Source of the DNA: Candidatus Omnitrophota bacterium
Lineage (GTDB): Bacteria > Omnitrophota > Gorgyraeia > JABMRG01
Direction: 5' to 3'
Assembly: GCA_013202935.1 (NCBI GenBank)
Contig: JABMRG010000087.1
Span: 1-16,083 of the forward strand
Length of the DNA: 16,083 nt
Of the stretch, positions 7,925 to 15,684 are shown piece after piece. A program made the position numbers and the translations under genes. The notes under the pieces were generated by a model. That model was not told where the DNA came from. It ran no database searches and saw only the letters and a program-made list of their open reading frames with translations. Every line of letters begins with the position of its first letter. The stretch's first letter is position 1.

Positions 7925-8649
7925 AACAACCCTACCTCTTTCTTAAGCAGCATAACCTCTTTTTCGGTTAAATTTCTGCAGCTACCTTCTCTTATATCCA
8001 ACTCAAGGCCTGCGTAAACCACTCTTTTTAAATTCTTTACCTTATAGCCAAGGGCCTGAAACATCCTTCTAATCTGCCTCTTTCTGCCCTCGTGAATTTC
8101 AAGCGTAACCATTGTCGCGGTTTTATCTTTTTTTGTATCTAAGATCTTACAAACAGACAACCGCTTATCGCCTATATCAACTCCCTTCCCCAGGCGCTCT
8201 GAATCTTTTTCCCTAAAGGAGCCTTCAACCTCAACTTCATAACGCTTTTTGATTTCATGCCTTGGGTGCATAAGCCGGTGCGCTAATTCTCCATCATTGG
8301 TTGCCAGTAAAAGTCCTGTTGTATCCTTATCAAGCCTGCCTACAGGGAAAAGACCTCGCGCCTTAGGCAGCAACTCCATTACAGTTCGCCTATTATGGGT
8401 ATCCCTTAGGGTAGTTATGCAGTCCTTGGGCTTATTGAGCAAGAAGTATGAATACCCTTTAGCCTGCTTAAGTTTAAGCTTTTCCCCTTTCACGCTAACG
8501 GCATCTATATTTGTGTCTACAATAACTCCTAGCCGTGAAAGAACCTTTCCGTTTATTGAAACAGCCCCTTGCCTGATCAGCTCATCCGCTTTTCGTCGAG
8601 AGGCAATACCGCATTGCGATAAAAGTTTATTAATTCGAATCAGAGGCAT
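7921..8649 (-). CDS. rluB: 23S rRNA pseudouridine synthase, RsuA/RluB/E/F family
   Basis: This enzyme isomerises specific uridines in rRNA to pseudouridine. The 242 residues begin with an S4 RNA-binding domain (RINKLLSQCGIASRRKADEL at 5-24, extending to about 60), followed by the catalytic domain. The signature GRLDKDTTGLLL is at 104-115 with catalytic-type Asp107, and the RNA-binding GRKRQIRRMF at 188-197 is intact. RluB-type (23S position 2605 region) is the commonest assignment for single copies of this family, but RsuA-like or RluE/F-like specificity cannot be excluded from sequence alone. The start codon lies 3 bases after the valS stop without a strong ribosome site, which suggests coupled translation. 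The end overlaps nadC as ATGA. Confidence 0.92.
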   Translation of the reverse strand: MPLIRINKLLSQCGIASRRKADELIRQGAVSINGKVLSRLGVIVDTNIDAVSVKGEKLKLKQAKGYSYFLLNKPKDCITTLRDTHNRRTVMELLPKARGLFPVGRLDKDTTGLLLATNDGELAHRLMHPRHEIKKRYEVEVEGSFREKDSERLGKGVDIGDKRLSVCKILDTKKDKTATMVTLEIHEGRKRQIRRMFQALGYKVKNLKRVVYAGLELDIREGSCRNLTEKEVMLLKKEVGLL

Positions 8650-8652
8650 GGC

Positions 8653-11313
8653 TCAGGCGAGGCTCTTGATGTTGGCTTTAATGCGCGTTAGCTTATCTTT
8701 AAGCATCTCTTCTCTCCCTTTCTCTTTCTCAACAATATCCTTCGGTGCCCTTTGGATAAAATCCTTATTGCTTAATTTTTTCGCAACAGAGAAAAGCAGA
8801 GACTCGTGCTCTTTTAATCTTTTTTGAAGCCTTTCCATCTCAACATTAATATCTATAACACCTTCAAGTGGTATAAATATCTCACAAAAATCAAGCACAC
8901 TAGACGCGCTCAGTTTTGGGCGTTTTTTGAGTTTTTCTATTGTTAATTCTTTTATGTTGGAGAGCCTTTTTGTATAAACCTTAAGTTCGCTCTCGTACTT
9001 TTTGACATCCTTTTCCTTGGTTGAAATTATAGCATCAAGCTCCAACTTGTGAGGTATATTCATTTCAGCCCTTATGTTGCGTATAGCAACAATAATCTCT
9101 ATTATTCTTTCCATGGACTTTTCGCTTTTCTCATCGATCATCTGCTTTTGGATGTGAGGCAAGCCTGACTGCATAATCGGTTCTTCCATGCCAATCTTTT
9201 GCCATATCTCCTCAGTAATAAAAGGCATAAATGGGTGTAGCATTCTAAGTGACTTCTCGAGAACCTTAAACAAGATAAGTTGTGTACCCATTTTATCTAT
9301 GCTCGATTTTGCTATCTCAACATACCAGTCACAATATTTATGCCATATAAACTCATACAAAAGGTTGGCTGCCTCATTAAACTTATAGGAAGTGATAGCC
9401 TTCTCAACAGCCCCTATGGTCCTGTATAAGCTGCTCAATATCCATCTATCGTGAAGCGACAATGTGCCCTTTGCAAAAAATCCGCATAAGCTCTTGTTGA
9501 CGTCACCTTTAAGATTTATAAGTAGGAACCGGGATACGTTCCAGATCTTGTTGGCGAAGTTGCGGCCCATCTCAAACCTCTGCCTTGACAAGAAAACGTC
9601 CTGCCCTACAGCAGTTATAGATATAATACTGAACCGTAACGCGTCTGCACCAAACTCGTCTATAATCTCTATGGGGTCTATAACATTACCAAGAGATTTT
9701 GACATCTTTGTACCTGTGTCGTCGCGCACTGTTCCGTGGATATATACATCTTCGAATGGAACATCTCCACAAAACTCCAGGCCTGCCATAATCATCCTGG
9801 CAACCCAGAAAAATATTATCTCCTGTGCTGTAACCAGGCAGGATGTCGGGTAAAAATATTCAAACTCTTCCTTACTTCTATCAGTCGCCTTATTAAAAGG
9901 CCAGCCAAGTGTAGAGAATGGCCACAACCATGACGAGAACCACGTATCAAGCACGTCAGGGTCTTGTACCATATTTGTACTACTACAATCAGGGCATTCA
10001 CCTGGCTTATCCACAGCTACTATAACACCTTTATCTTCTCCCTGCTCCTGGCATTTCTGGCAATAATATACAGGTATCCTGTGCCCCCACCATATCTGGC
10101 GGCTTATGCACCAGTCTCTTATATTATTCATCCATTCAAGATAGACCTTTGTCCATCTGTCTGGATAAAATTTGAGCTTACCCTTCTCTACCGCCTTGAT
10201 TGCAGGTTCTGCTAAGGGTTTCATCTTAACAAACCATTGCTTTGAAAGGTAAGGCTCAACAACTGTATGACAGCGATAACAATGGCCTACCGCATGCTTA
10301 TGCGGCTCGACTTTTTCAAGAAGTTTCTTCTCTTTTAATACCTCAAGCAGGGCCTCGCGAGCCTCAAACCTGTCCATACCCTCAAATTCACCCGCCATTT
10401 CATTAAGCACCCCATCTGGGCGCATAATGTTTACTTCTTCAAGGTTGTGTTTTTTGCCCATCAAAAAGTCATTAGGATCATGCGCAGGCGTAACCTTTAC
10501 AATACCTGTTCCAAACTTAGGATCAACCAAATCGTCTGCGATTACCTTAAGCTCTTTATTTATAACGGGCAATATTACTGCGCCGCCTATTAGGGACTTA
10601 TATCTTTTATCCTTCGGGTTTACAGCAACTGCTGTATCCCCAAGCATTGTCTCAGGCCTTGTTGTCGCAACAGTAATATGCTCCTTCGAACCTTTAATAG
10701 GATATTTGATATAATAGAGGTGCCCATCAAGTTCTCTATGCTCTGCTTCCTCATCAGAGAGGGCTGTCTGGCATCTCGGGCACCAGTTTATAATATAGTT
10801 TCCTCTATAAATAAGCCCTTTCTTATATAGCTGTATAAATACCTCAACTACAGCTTTGGATAATCCTTCATCCATTGTAAAGCGCTCTCTTCGCCAGTCA
10901 CATGATGAGCCCAATCGCCTTAACTGTTTTATAATAGTTCCGCCATATTCTTTCTGCCACTTCCATACCTCATCTATAAATTTCTCCCTACCAAGGTCAT
11001 GGCGCTTCTTGCCTTCTTTTGAAAGCTTTCTCTCTACTACATTCTGGGTAGCAATACCGGCATGGTCTGTTCCAGGCATCCAGAGTGTCTCGTACCCTTG
11101 CATCTTTTTGTAACGGATAAGGATATCCTGGATAGTATTATTTAAGGCATGGCCCATATGAAGTATACCGGTAATGTTTGGCGGGGGTATGACAATAGAG
11201 TAAGGTTTCTTCTCTTGTGAGACCTCGGCACTGAACAAACCCTTATCTTCCCAGAATTTGTATATCCTGCCTTCAGTCTCTTTTGGATTGTATTGTTTGG
11301 ATAATTCTTTCAT
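8653..11313 (-). CDS. valS: Valine--tRNA ligase
   Basis: ValS charges tRNA-Val and hydrolyses mischarged threonine. With the ATG at 11313 it has 886 residues. It carries the class I signature HMGH at about 52-55, GTDHAGIAT at about 81-89, the editing-domain motif TTRPET at about 217-222, WWGHRIP near 408-414 and KMSKS at about 536-540. Cysteine pairs (CPRC, CYRC, CQKC, CPDC) suggest zinc-binding knuckles. The last 65 residues form the tRNA-binding coiled coil typical of bacterial ValS. A longer frame to the ATG at 11352 exists, but its extra 13 residues are encoded by a palindromic repeat element and do not resemble the family; MKELSKQYNPKETE is the usual N-terminus. No clear ribosome site precedes the chosen start, which is unusual for this window. 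Confidence 0.97.
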   Translation of the reverse strand: MKELSKQYNPKETEGRIYKFWEDKGLFSAEVSQEKKPYSIVIPPPNITGILHMGHALNNTIQDILIRYKKMQGYETLWMPGTDHAGIATQNVVERKLSKEGKKRHDLGREKFIDEVWKWQKEYGGTIIKQLRRLGSSCDWRRERFTMDEGLSKAVVEVFIQLYKKGLIYRGNYIINWCPRCQTALSDEEAEHRELDGHLYYIKYPIKGSKEHITVATTRPETMLGDTAVAVNPKDKRYKSLIGGAVILPVINKELKVIADDLVDPKFGTGIVKVTPAHDPNDFLMGKKHNLEEVNIMRPDGVLNEMAGEFEGMDRFEAREALLEVLKEKKLLEKVEPHKHAVGHCYRCHTVVEPYLSKQWFVKMKPLAEPAIKAVEKGKLKFYPDRWTKVYLEWMNNIRDWCISRQIWWGHRIPVYYCQKCQEQGEDKGVIVAVDKPGECPDCSSTNMVQDPDVLDTWFSSWLWPFSTLGWPFNKATDRSKEEFEYFYPTSCLVTAQEIIFFWVARMIMAGLEFCGDVPFEDVYIHGTVRDDTGTKMSKSLGNVIDPIEIIDEFGADALRFSIISITAVGQDVFLSRQRFEMGRNFANKIWNVSRFLLINLKGDVNKSLCGFFAKGTLSLHDRWILSSLYRTIGAVEKAITSYKFNEAANLLYEFIWHKYCDWYVEIAKSSIDKMGTQLILFKVLEKSLRMLHPFMPFITEEIWQKIGMEEPIMQSGLPHIQKQMIDEKSEKSMERIIEIIVAIRNIRAEMNIPHKLELDAIISTKEKDVKKYESELKVYTKRLSNIKELTIEKLKKRPKLSASSVLDFCEIFIPLEGVIDINVEMERLQKRLKEHESLLFSVAKKLSNKDFIQRAPKDIVEKEKGREEMLKDKLTRIKANIKSLA

Positions 11314-11323
11314 AATAGTATAA

Positions 11324-11404
11324 TCAGCATGGGGACAGTTTACTGTCAGCATGGGGACACTTCACTTACTTTACCATGTATAAAATCAATGTGAAGTGTC
11401 CCCA
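11324..11404. repeat. REP-like palindromic element between cimA and valS
   Basis: TGGGGACACTTCAC (11352-11365) and GTGAAGTGTCCCCA (11391-11404) form a perfect 14-bp inverted repeat with a 25-base loop. Beside it, GACAGT-TT-ACTGTC (11334-11347) is a second small palindrome. TCAGCATGGGGACA occurs twice, at 11324-11337 and 11346-11359, as a 14-base direct repeat with a 22-base period. This compact palindrome cluster looks like a REP/BIME-type element of the sort mobilised by Y1 (RAYT) transposases. No transposase is in the window. There is no T tract after the stem on the minus strand, so it is not a standard intrinsic terminator, though the hairpin might still affect read-through or mRNA stability. 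Confidence 0.75.
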
Positions 11405-11435
11405 GTGTTAGATTGTAACTTGCTGATGTTATTAT

Positions 11436-12995
11436 CTATCCTTTTAATAGTTTGTATTCAACGCTGTCTACAAGGGCCTGCCAGCAGGCCTCGATAATAT
11501 TCTCAGACACACCAATAGTCCACCAGGACTTTTCTTTATCCTGCGACTGAATAAGAACGCGTACCTTGGCAGCAGTACCAGCTTTCTCATCTAAGACGCG
11601 CACCTTAAAATCAGACAGGTGCATATCTGCCAATTTTGGATAGAATCCTACCAACGCCTTCCTTATAGCACCATCTAATGCATTTACAGGGCCGTCTCCC
11701 TCGCACCCAGTATGTTTTACCTTGCCCTTTACCTTTACCTTGATAGTTGCTTCTGAATAGAGATTACCCTTGTCATCCTTCTCATTTATCACGCGAAAGC
11801 CTTCAAGCTCAAAGAACTTCTTAAACTTCTTCATATGCCGCTTAAGCAGTAGCTCAAAAGATGCTTCTGCTGCCTCAAAATGATACCCCTCATACTCCAA
11901 ATCCTGTAGAAGCTTTAAGATCTTCTTAGTATGCGGACTATCCTTTTTAAGCCCAAGATTAAGATCTTCTGCCTTTGTCAAGAGTGTGCTCTTGCCAGAA
12001 AGCTCTGACACAAGAATACGCCTTCTGTTTCCGACAATTTGCGGTTCCATATGCTCATATGATTCTGTTCTTTTTAAGACAGCGTTTACATGGACTCCAC
12101 CTTTATGGGCAAACGCGCTTAGGCCTACAAAAGGCTGCGTGTCAAACTGCTTCATGTTGCAGACTTCAGCAACATAGTGCGATACCTCTGTAAGTTCTTT
12201 TAGCTTATTATCAGAGATAGATGTTATGCCAAGCTTTACCTTAAGAGCGGGGATGATAGAACATAGATTCGCATTCCCGCATCGCTCCCCATAACCATTG
12301 ATAGTTCCCTGCACGTGGTCGCATCCTGCCATCACAGCTGCAACAGAATTAGCAACCGCCATCTCACTGTCATTATGACAATGGATTCCATATGATACCT
12401 TAACCCTTGGCCTTACCTCCATAACAACCCTTTCAAGGTCATTTGTAAGCATACCACCGTTAGTATCACAAAGAATCACTGCCTCAGCTCCTGCCTCTTG
12501 TGCAGTCAGAATTGTACTTAGCGCATAGTCAGGATTATGGCGATAACCATCAAAAAAGTGCTCTGCATCGAAGAATACCTTTTTCTTCTTTGATTTAAGG
12601 TAACTGACGGTATCTTTGATCATCTTAAGGTTCTCATCCAAAGAAGTCTTTAATATTTCCCTTACATGAAGATCCCAGCTCTTGCCAAAGATAGTAATAA
12701 CGCTAGAGCCTGCCTTTAAGAGCGCCTTTACATTGGCATCTTTAGCTGGGCTTATATGCGGCCTTCTTGTTGAACCAAAGGCTGTGATCTTTGAGTGTTT
12801 TAGCTTGAGCTTTTTGGCCTTTTTAAAAAACTCCATATCCTTTGGGTTTGAGCCGGGCCAGCCTCCCTCGATATAATCTATTCCCAGATCATCCAGCTTT
12901 TCCGCAATTCTCAGCTTATCATTTACAGTCAGAGAGATACCCTCCATCTGAGAGCCATCCCTCAATGTTGTATCATAAAGTATAACCTTTTGCAT
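11436..12995 (-). CDS. cimA: (R)-citramalate synthase
   Basis: CimA condenses acetyl-CoA and pyruvate to (R)-citramalate, opening a threonine-independent route to 2-oxobutyrate and isoleucine. The 519-residue protein belongs to the isopropylmalate/homocitrate synthase superfamily: DTTLRDGSQ at 8-16 with catalytic-type Arg12 and metal ligand Asp13, the metal-binding HCHND at 205-209, NGYGERCGNAN at 233-243 and FAHKGGVHV at 295-303. A LeuA-type regulatory dimer domain fills about 400-515, so feedback control, likely by isoleucine, is expected from the family. DTTLRDGSQMEGISLTVNDK and the long insertion-rich TIM barrel fit the CimA subgroup better than LeuA or NifV, although substrate choice is inferred. 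The ribosome site GAGGTGA overlaps the lysC stop, and only 5 bases separate the genes. Confidence 0.94.
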   Translation of the reverse strand: MQKVILYDTTLRDGSQMEGISLTVNDKLRIAEKLDDLGIDYIEGGWPGSNPKDMEFFKKAKKLKLKHSKITAFGSTRRPHISPAKDANVKALLKAGSSVITIFGKSWDLHVREILKTSLDENLKMIKDTVSYLKSKKKKVFFDAEHFFDGYRHNPDYALSTILTAQEAGAEAVILCDTNGGMLTNDLERVVMEVRPRVKVSYGIHCHNDSEMAVANSVAAVMAGCDHVQGTINGYGERCGNANLCSIIPALKVKLGITSISDNKLKELTEVSHYVAEVCNMKQFDTQPFVGLSAFAHKGGVHVNAVLKRTESYEHMEPQIVGNRRRILVSELSGKSTLLTKAEDLNLGLKKDSPHTKKILKLLQDLEYEGYHFEAAEASFELLLKRHMKKFKKFFELEGFRVINEKDDKGNLYSEATIKVKVKGKVKHTGCEGDGPVNALDGAIRKALVGFYPKLADMHLSDFKVRVLDEKAGTAAKVRVLIQSQDKEKSWWTIGVSENIIEACWQALVDSVEYKLLKG

Positions 12996-13000
12996 TTATC

Positions 13001-14230
13001 TCACCTCTTCCCTAAGCCAAATTCCTTATGTATAGCCTTAACCGCCTTGGCTGCATTCTTCTCATTGATAACACAGGATATCTTGATCTCACTAGTCGAT
13101 ATCATCCCAATATTTATCTTCTTGCGTGCTAGCGCAGAGAACATCTTAGATGCGATACCTGAGTGGCTGCGCATACCTATTCCAACAACAGATACCTTAG
13201 CGATTTTTTCATTAAATGTAACATCGCCTGCACCTATTTTCCTGGAGACCTCTCTTGCCACCCTTAGGGTCTTATTCTTATCGCGTTGTGGTACAGTAAA
13301 TGACATATCTGTATAGCCGGTACGACTTACATTCTGAATAATCATATCGATATTGATGTTCGACTGAGCTATCCTCTTAAATATTCTTGCCGCTATCCCC
13401 GGCTTATCAGGAACATCGCACATAGTGATCTTTGCCTCATTCTTATTCACAGTTACGCCGCTTACAACTATATCTTCCATAGCCTTGACCTCCTTAGAAA
13501 TTATCGTGCCTTTTTTATTAGAAAAACTGGAACGTACATGTATAGGAACGTTGAATTTTTTTGCAACCTCGACAGATCGTGGCTGTAAAACCTGCGCCCC
13601 TGCTGATGCAAACTCAAGCATCTCCTCATAGCTAATACGTGAAAGTTTACGCGCACCAGGCACAATCCTCGGATCTGCGGTATAGACACCCTCAACATCT
13701 GTATACATCTCACAAACCTTTGCGCCCAGTGCCTTTGCCAAAGCTACTGCTGTAAGGTTTGAACCGCCACGTCCAAGGGTCGTAATATCCTGGGTCATGG
13801 TTATACCCTGGAAACCTGCGACTATTACCACCTTGCCCTTCTTAAGCTCCTGTTCGATCCTCTTTGTATTAATATCGAGTATCCTCGCCTTTGTATGAGA
13901 TGTATCAGTAATAATTCCTACCTGCGCACCTGTAAAAGATATCGCTTGAGAGCCCAATTTATGTATCGCCATTGCAAGCAACGAGACAGATATCTGCTCA
14001 CCTGTTGATATAAGCATATCCATCTCCCGTTCAGATGGCGAGTCTGTAATCTTATGCGCTAGGTCTATAAGGTCATCTGTAGTATCACCGAGAGCAGAGA
14101 CCACAACGACCATCTTGTAACCTTTTCTTTTCTGACGCACAACCCTTTTTGCTACCTCTTTTATCCGGCCTATATCTGCAACGCTGGTACCGCCGTACTT
14201 TTGAACAATAAGTTTAGATAATTTACTCAT
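13001..14230 (-). CDS. lysC: Aspartate kinase, with tandem ACT domains
   Basis: LysC phosphorylates aspartate, the entry step to lysine, threonine and methionine. The 409 residues contain KYGGTS at 11-16, STGEQIS at 75-81, the motif LGRGGSN at 152-158, YTDVEGVYTADPR at 176-188, and two ACT domains at about 266-335 and 345-409, the arrangement of allosteric class enzymes of about 400 residues inhibited by lysine and/or threonine. Asn158 stands where many aspartate kinases have Asp in GRGGSD, a substrate-site position. The start has a good ribosome site (GGAGG, 5 bases before ATG). The start also overlaps the final codons of the upstream frameshifted gene. A methionine at 251 just before the ACT region could in principle start a separate regulatory subunit, as in some relatives, but I see no convincing ribosome site. 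Confidence 0.97.
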   Translation of the reverse strand: MSKLSKLIVQKYGGTSVADIGRIKEVAKRVVRQKRKGYKMVVVVSALGDTTDDLIDLAHKITDSPSEREMDMLISTGEQISVSLLAMAIHKLGSQAISFTGAQVGIITDTSHTKARILDINTKRIEQELKKGKVVIVAGFQGITMTQDITTLGRGGSNLTAVALAKALGAKVCEMYTDVEGVYTADPRIVPGARKLSRISYEEMLEFASAGAQVLQPRSVEVAKKFNVPIHVRSSFSNKKGTIISKEVKAMEDIVVSGVTVNKNEAKITMCDVPDKPGIAARIFKRIAQSNINIDMIIQNVSRTGYTDMSFTVPQRDKNKTLRVAREVSRKIGAGDVTFNEKIAKVSVVGIGMRSHSGIASKMFSALARKKINIGMISTSEIKISCVINEKNAAKAVKAIHKEFGLGKR

Positions 14231-14476
14231 GGTGCCTCCGTTTATAATTCCTTATTCCAACAAATATCGCCTCATATAATACAACAAAACCTAATACCAG
14301 CAAAACAACCGCAACTGATAATAATAATCCATTTCCAGCCTTAATATGTATTCTGTATGAGCTGGGGTCTTTCTATGTGCATCCGGCTTAAACAGCTTCT
14401 GGATACGGTCAGCATATATAATATACCCAAGCCAGAATAAAAATCCCGCTCCAGCTACCAGAACAAGTGAGTTCAT
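14223..14476 (-). pseudogene. Frameshifted, internally deleted cstA-like membrane protein remnant
   Basis: The first frame starts with the ATG at 14476 and codes for 61 residues ending at 14291. It has a membrane segment at about 3-21 (LVLVAGAGFLFWLGYIIYA) followed by FKPDAHRKTPAHT, which closely resembles the N-terminus of carbon starvation protein CstA. It then stops abruptly. From about 14372 a second frame stays open to a TAA at 14223 and codes for KAGNG, a second membrane segment (VAVVLLVLGFVVLYEAIFVG) and a basic tail RNYKRRHHE. I read this as the two ends of a CstA-like gene after loss of the middle, joined out of frame. The start overlaps the apgM stop as ATGA and the second frame ends inside the lysC start, so operon spacing is preserved. 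A single-base sequencing error in an intact two-segment small protein of about 84 residues is the main alternative. Confidence 0.6.
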
Positions 14477-15684
14477 TCTTTCAAAAATCTATCCATCAGT
14501 TTATAACCATCTTCGATAAAGAGTTTGCTCTTTTTAGCCTCTACCTCACTGTATGACTTTATAGAATCCTTCTTTATCCCTGCGCCGTACATTGCAAACG
14601 GTACCGGGTCATTGGTATGCGTCCTTACTGAGATAGGTGTAGCATGGTCAGGAACTACAAGGACCCTAAAATCCTCTTTTGTTTCCTTAAAATGATTCAA
14701 TACAGTACCGACGACCATCTTATCAAAATTCTCAATAGCAAGCAGCTTCTGCCTCACGTCACCATTATGGCCAGCTTCATCAGGCGCCTCAACATGGATA
14801 AATACAAAATCTTTTTTCTTTAAAGAGTTCAGTGCATAGTCCGCCTTGGCCTGATAATCTGTATCATAGTAGCCTGTGGCACCTGGCACGTCTATAGGCT
14901 CTAAATCTATTATCTTACCCATCCCCTTTATAAGGTCCACTGCTGATATAATAGAGCCTTTTAAGTTATACTTTTTGCTAAATAGAGGCATAGTCGGTTT
15001 TATACCTTGGCCCCATAACCATATCATGTTTGCAGGATTCTCCTTCAGGTCAACGCGCACCCTATTTACATCGTGGGAAGCTAAGATATCCTGCGACTTA
15101 AGCATAAGGTCTGTTAGAAAGCCGCTTGCTGCACCACGAGGCAGGTACCTTGCTATAGGTTTGCCTAAAATATCATGTGGTGGGGTGCATATGGCATTAA
15201 TCAGGTCCTCTTTTTTCAGCTTTGCCTTTTTGGAGTTTATGACTGCTAAATGACGGTAGCTTACCCCTGGATAAAACCTTATGGCCTCAGAACCTAACCT
15301 CTTATTCACAAAGTCAATAATAACATGCGCCTCTTTATTTGTTATATGGCCTGCCGAATAATCGGCCATCTTATCATCTGATACAGTAACGACATTACAC
15401 CTGAAGGCTACATCATTCTCCTTTAGTACAACGCCCATATTCGCAGCCTCAAGAGGCCCCCTGCCACTATAATACTTACGCGGGTCATACCCCAACAAAG
15501 CCATATTCGCAACATCACTCGCAGGTGAAAGCCCCTGCGGCACAGTGACGGTACAACCTACGGTACCTTCTTTTGCTATATAATTCATATTTGGCATGCG
15601 TGCGACCTCTAATGGTGTCTTATCATCAAACTCTTTTAGCGGCCTGTCTGCCATGCCATCACCAACCAAAACTATATATTTCAT
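14473..15684 (-). CDS. apgM: ApgM-family enzyme: probable homoserine kinase (or cofactor-independent phosphoglycerate mutase)
   Basis: This 403-residue protein belongs to the archaeal-type cofactor-independent phosphoglycerate mutase branch of the alkaline phosphatase superfamily. Metal and nucleophile motifs are intact: GDGMADR at 8-14 (Asp9), SPASDVANMALLGYDP at 53-68 with the phosphoserine-type Ser56, GRGPLEAA at 74-81, HVEAPDEAGHNGD at 297-309, PDHATP at 345-350 and THTNDP at 355-360. A bacterial subgroup of this family has been proposed to act as homoserine kinase where ThrB is missing. Here it sits directly between thrC (overlap TGATG, AAGGAG ribosome site upstream) and the lysC end of the cluster, which favours production of O-phosphohomoserine for ThrC. 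Phosphoglycerate mutase activity cannot be excluded. The membership is sure; the substrate is inferred from the neighbours. Confidence 0.88.
   Translation of the reverse strand: MKYIVLVGDGMADRPLKEFDDKTPLEVARMPNMNYIAKEGTVGCTVTVPQGLSPASDVANMALLGYDPRKYYSGRGPLEAANMGVVLKENDVAFRCNVVTVSDDKMADYSAGHITNKEAHVIIDFVNKRLGSEAIRFYPGVSYRHLAVINSKKAKLKKEDLINAICTPPHDILGKPIARYLPRGAASGFLTDLMLKSQDILASHDVNRVRVDLKENPANMIWLWGQGIKPTMPLFSKKYNLKGSIISAVDLIKGMGKIIDLEPIDVPGATGYYDTDYQAKADYALNSLKKKDFVFIHVEAPDEAGHNGDVRQKLLAIENFDKMVVGTVLNHFKETKEDFRVLVVPDHATPISVRTHTNDPVPFAMYGAGIKKDSIKSYSEVEAKKSKLFIEDGYKLMDRFLKE

Noticed and set aside
8249..8827. Plus-strand open frame of 192 codons across the rluB-valS junction
   Set aside because: It is antisense to two firmly identified genes, and its Ser/Leu-rich composition mirrors the opposite strand.
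11314..11352. Upstream valS start adding 13 residues
   Set aside because: The added codons lie in the palindromic repeat element and are not family-like; the internal ATG at 11313 begins the usual ValS N-terminus.
11352..11404. Intrinsic terminator for cimA
   Set aside because: The 14-bp stem is strong, but no T tract follows on the minus strand. Palindrome duplication nearby fits a REP-like element better.
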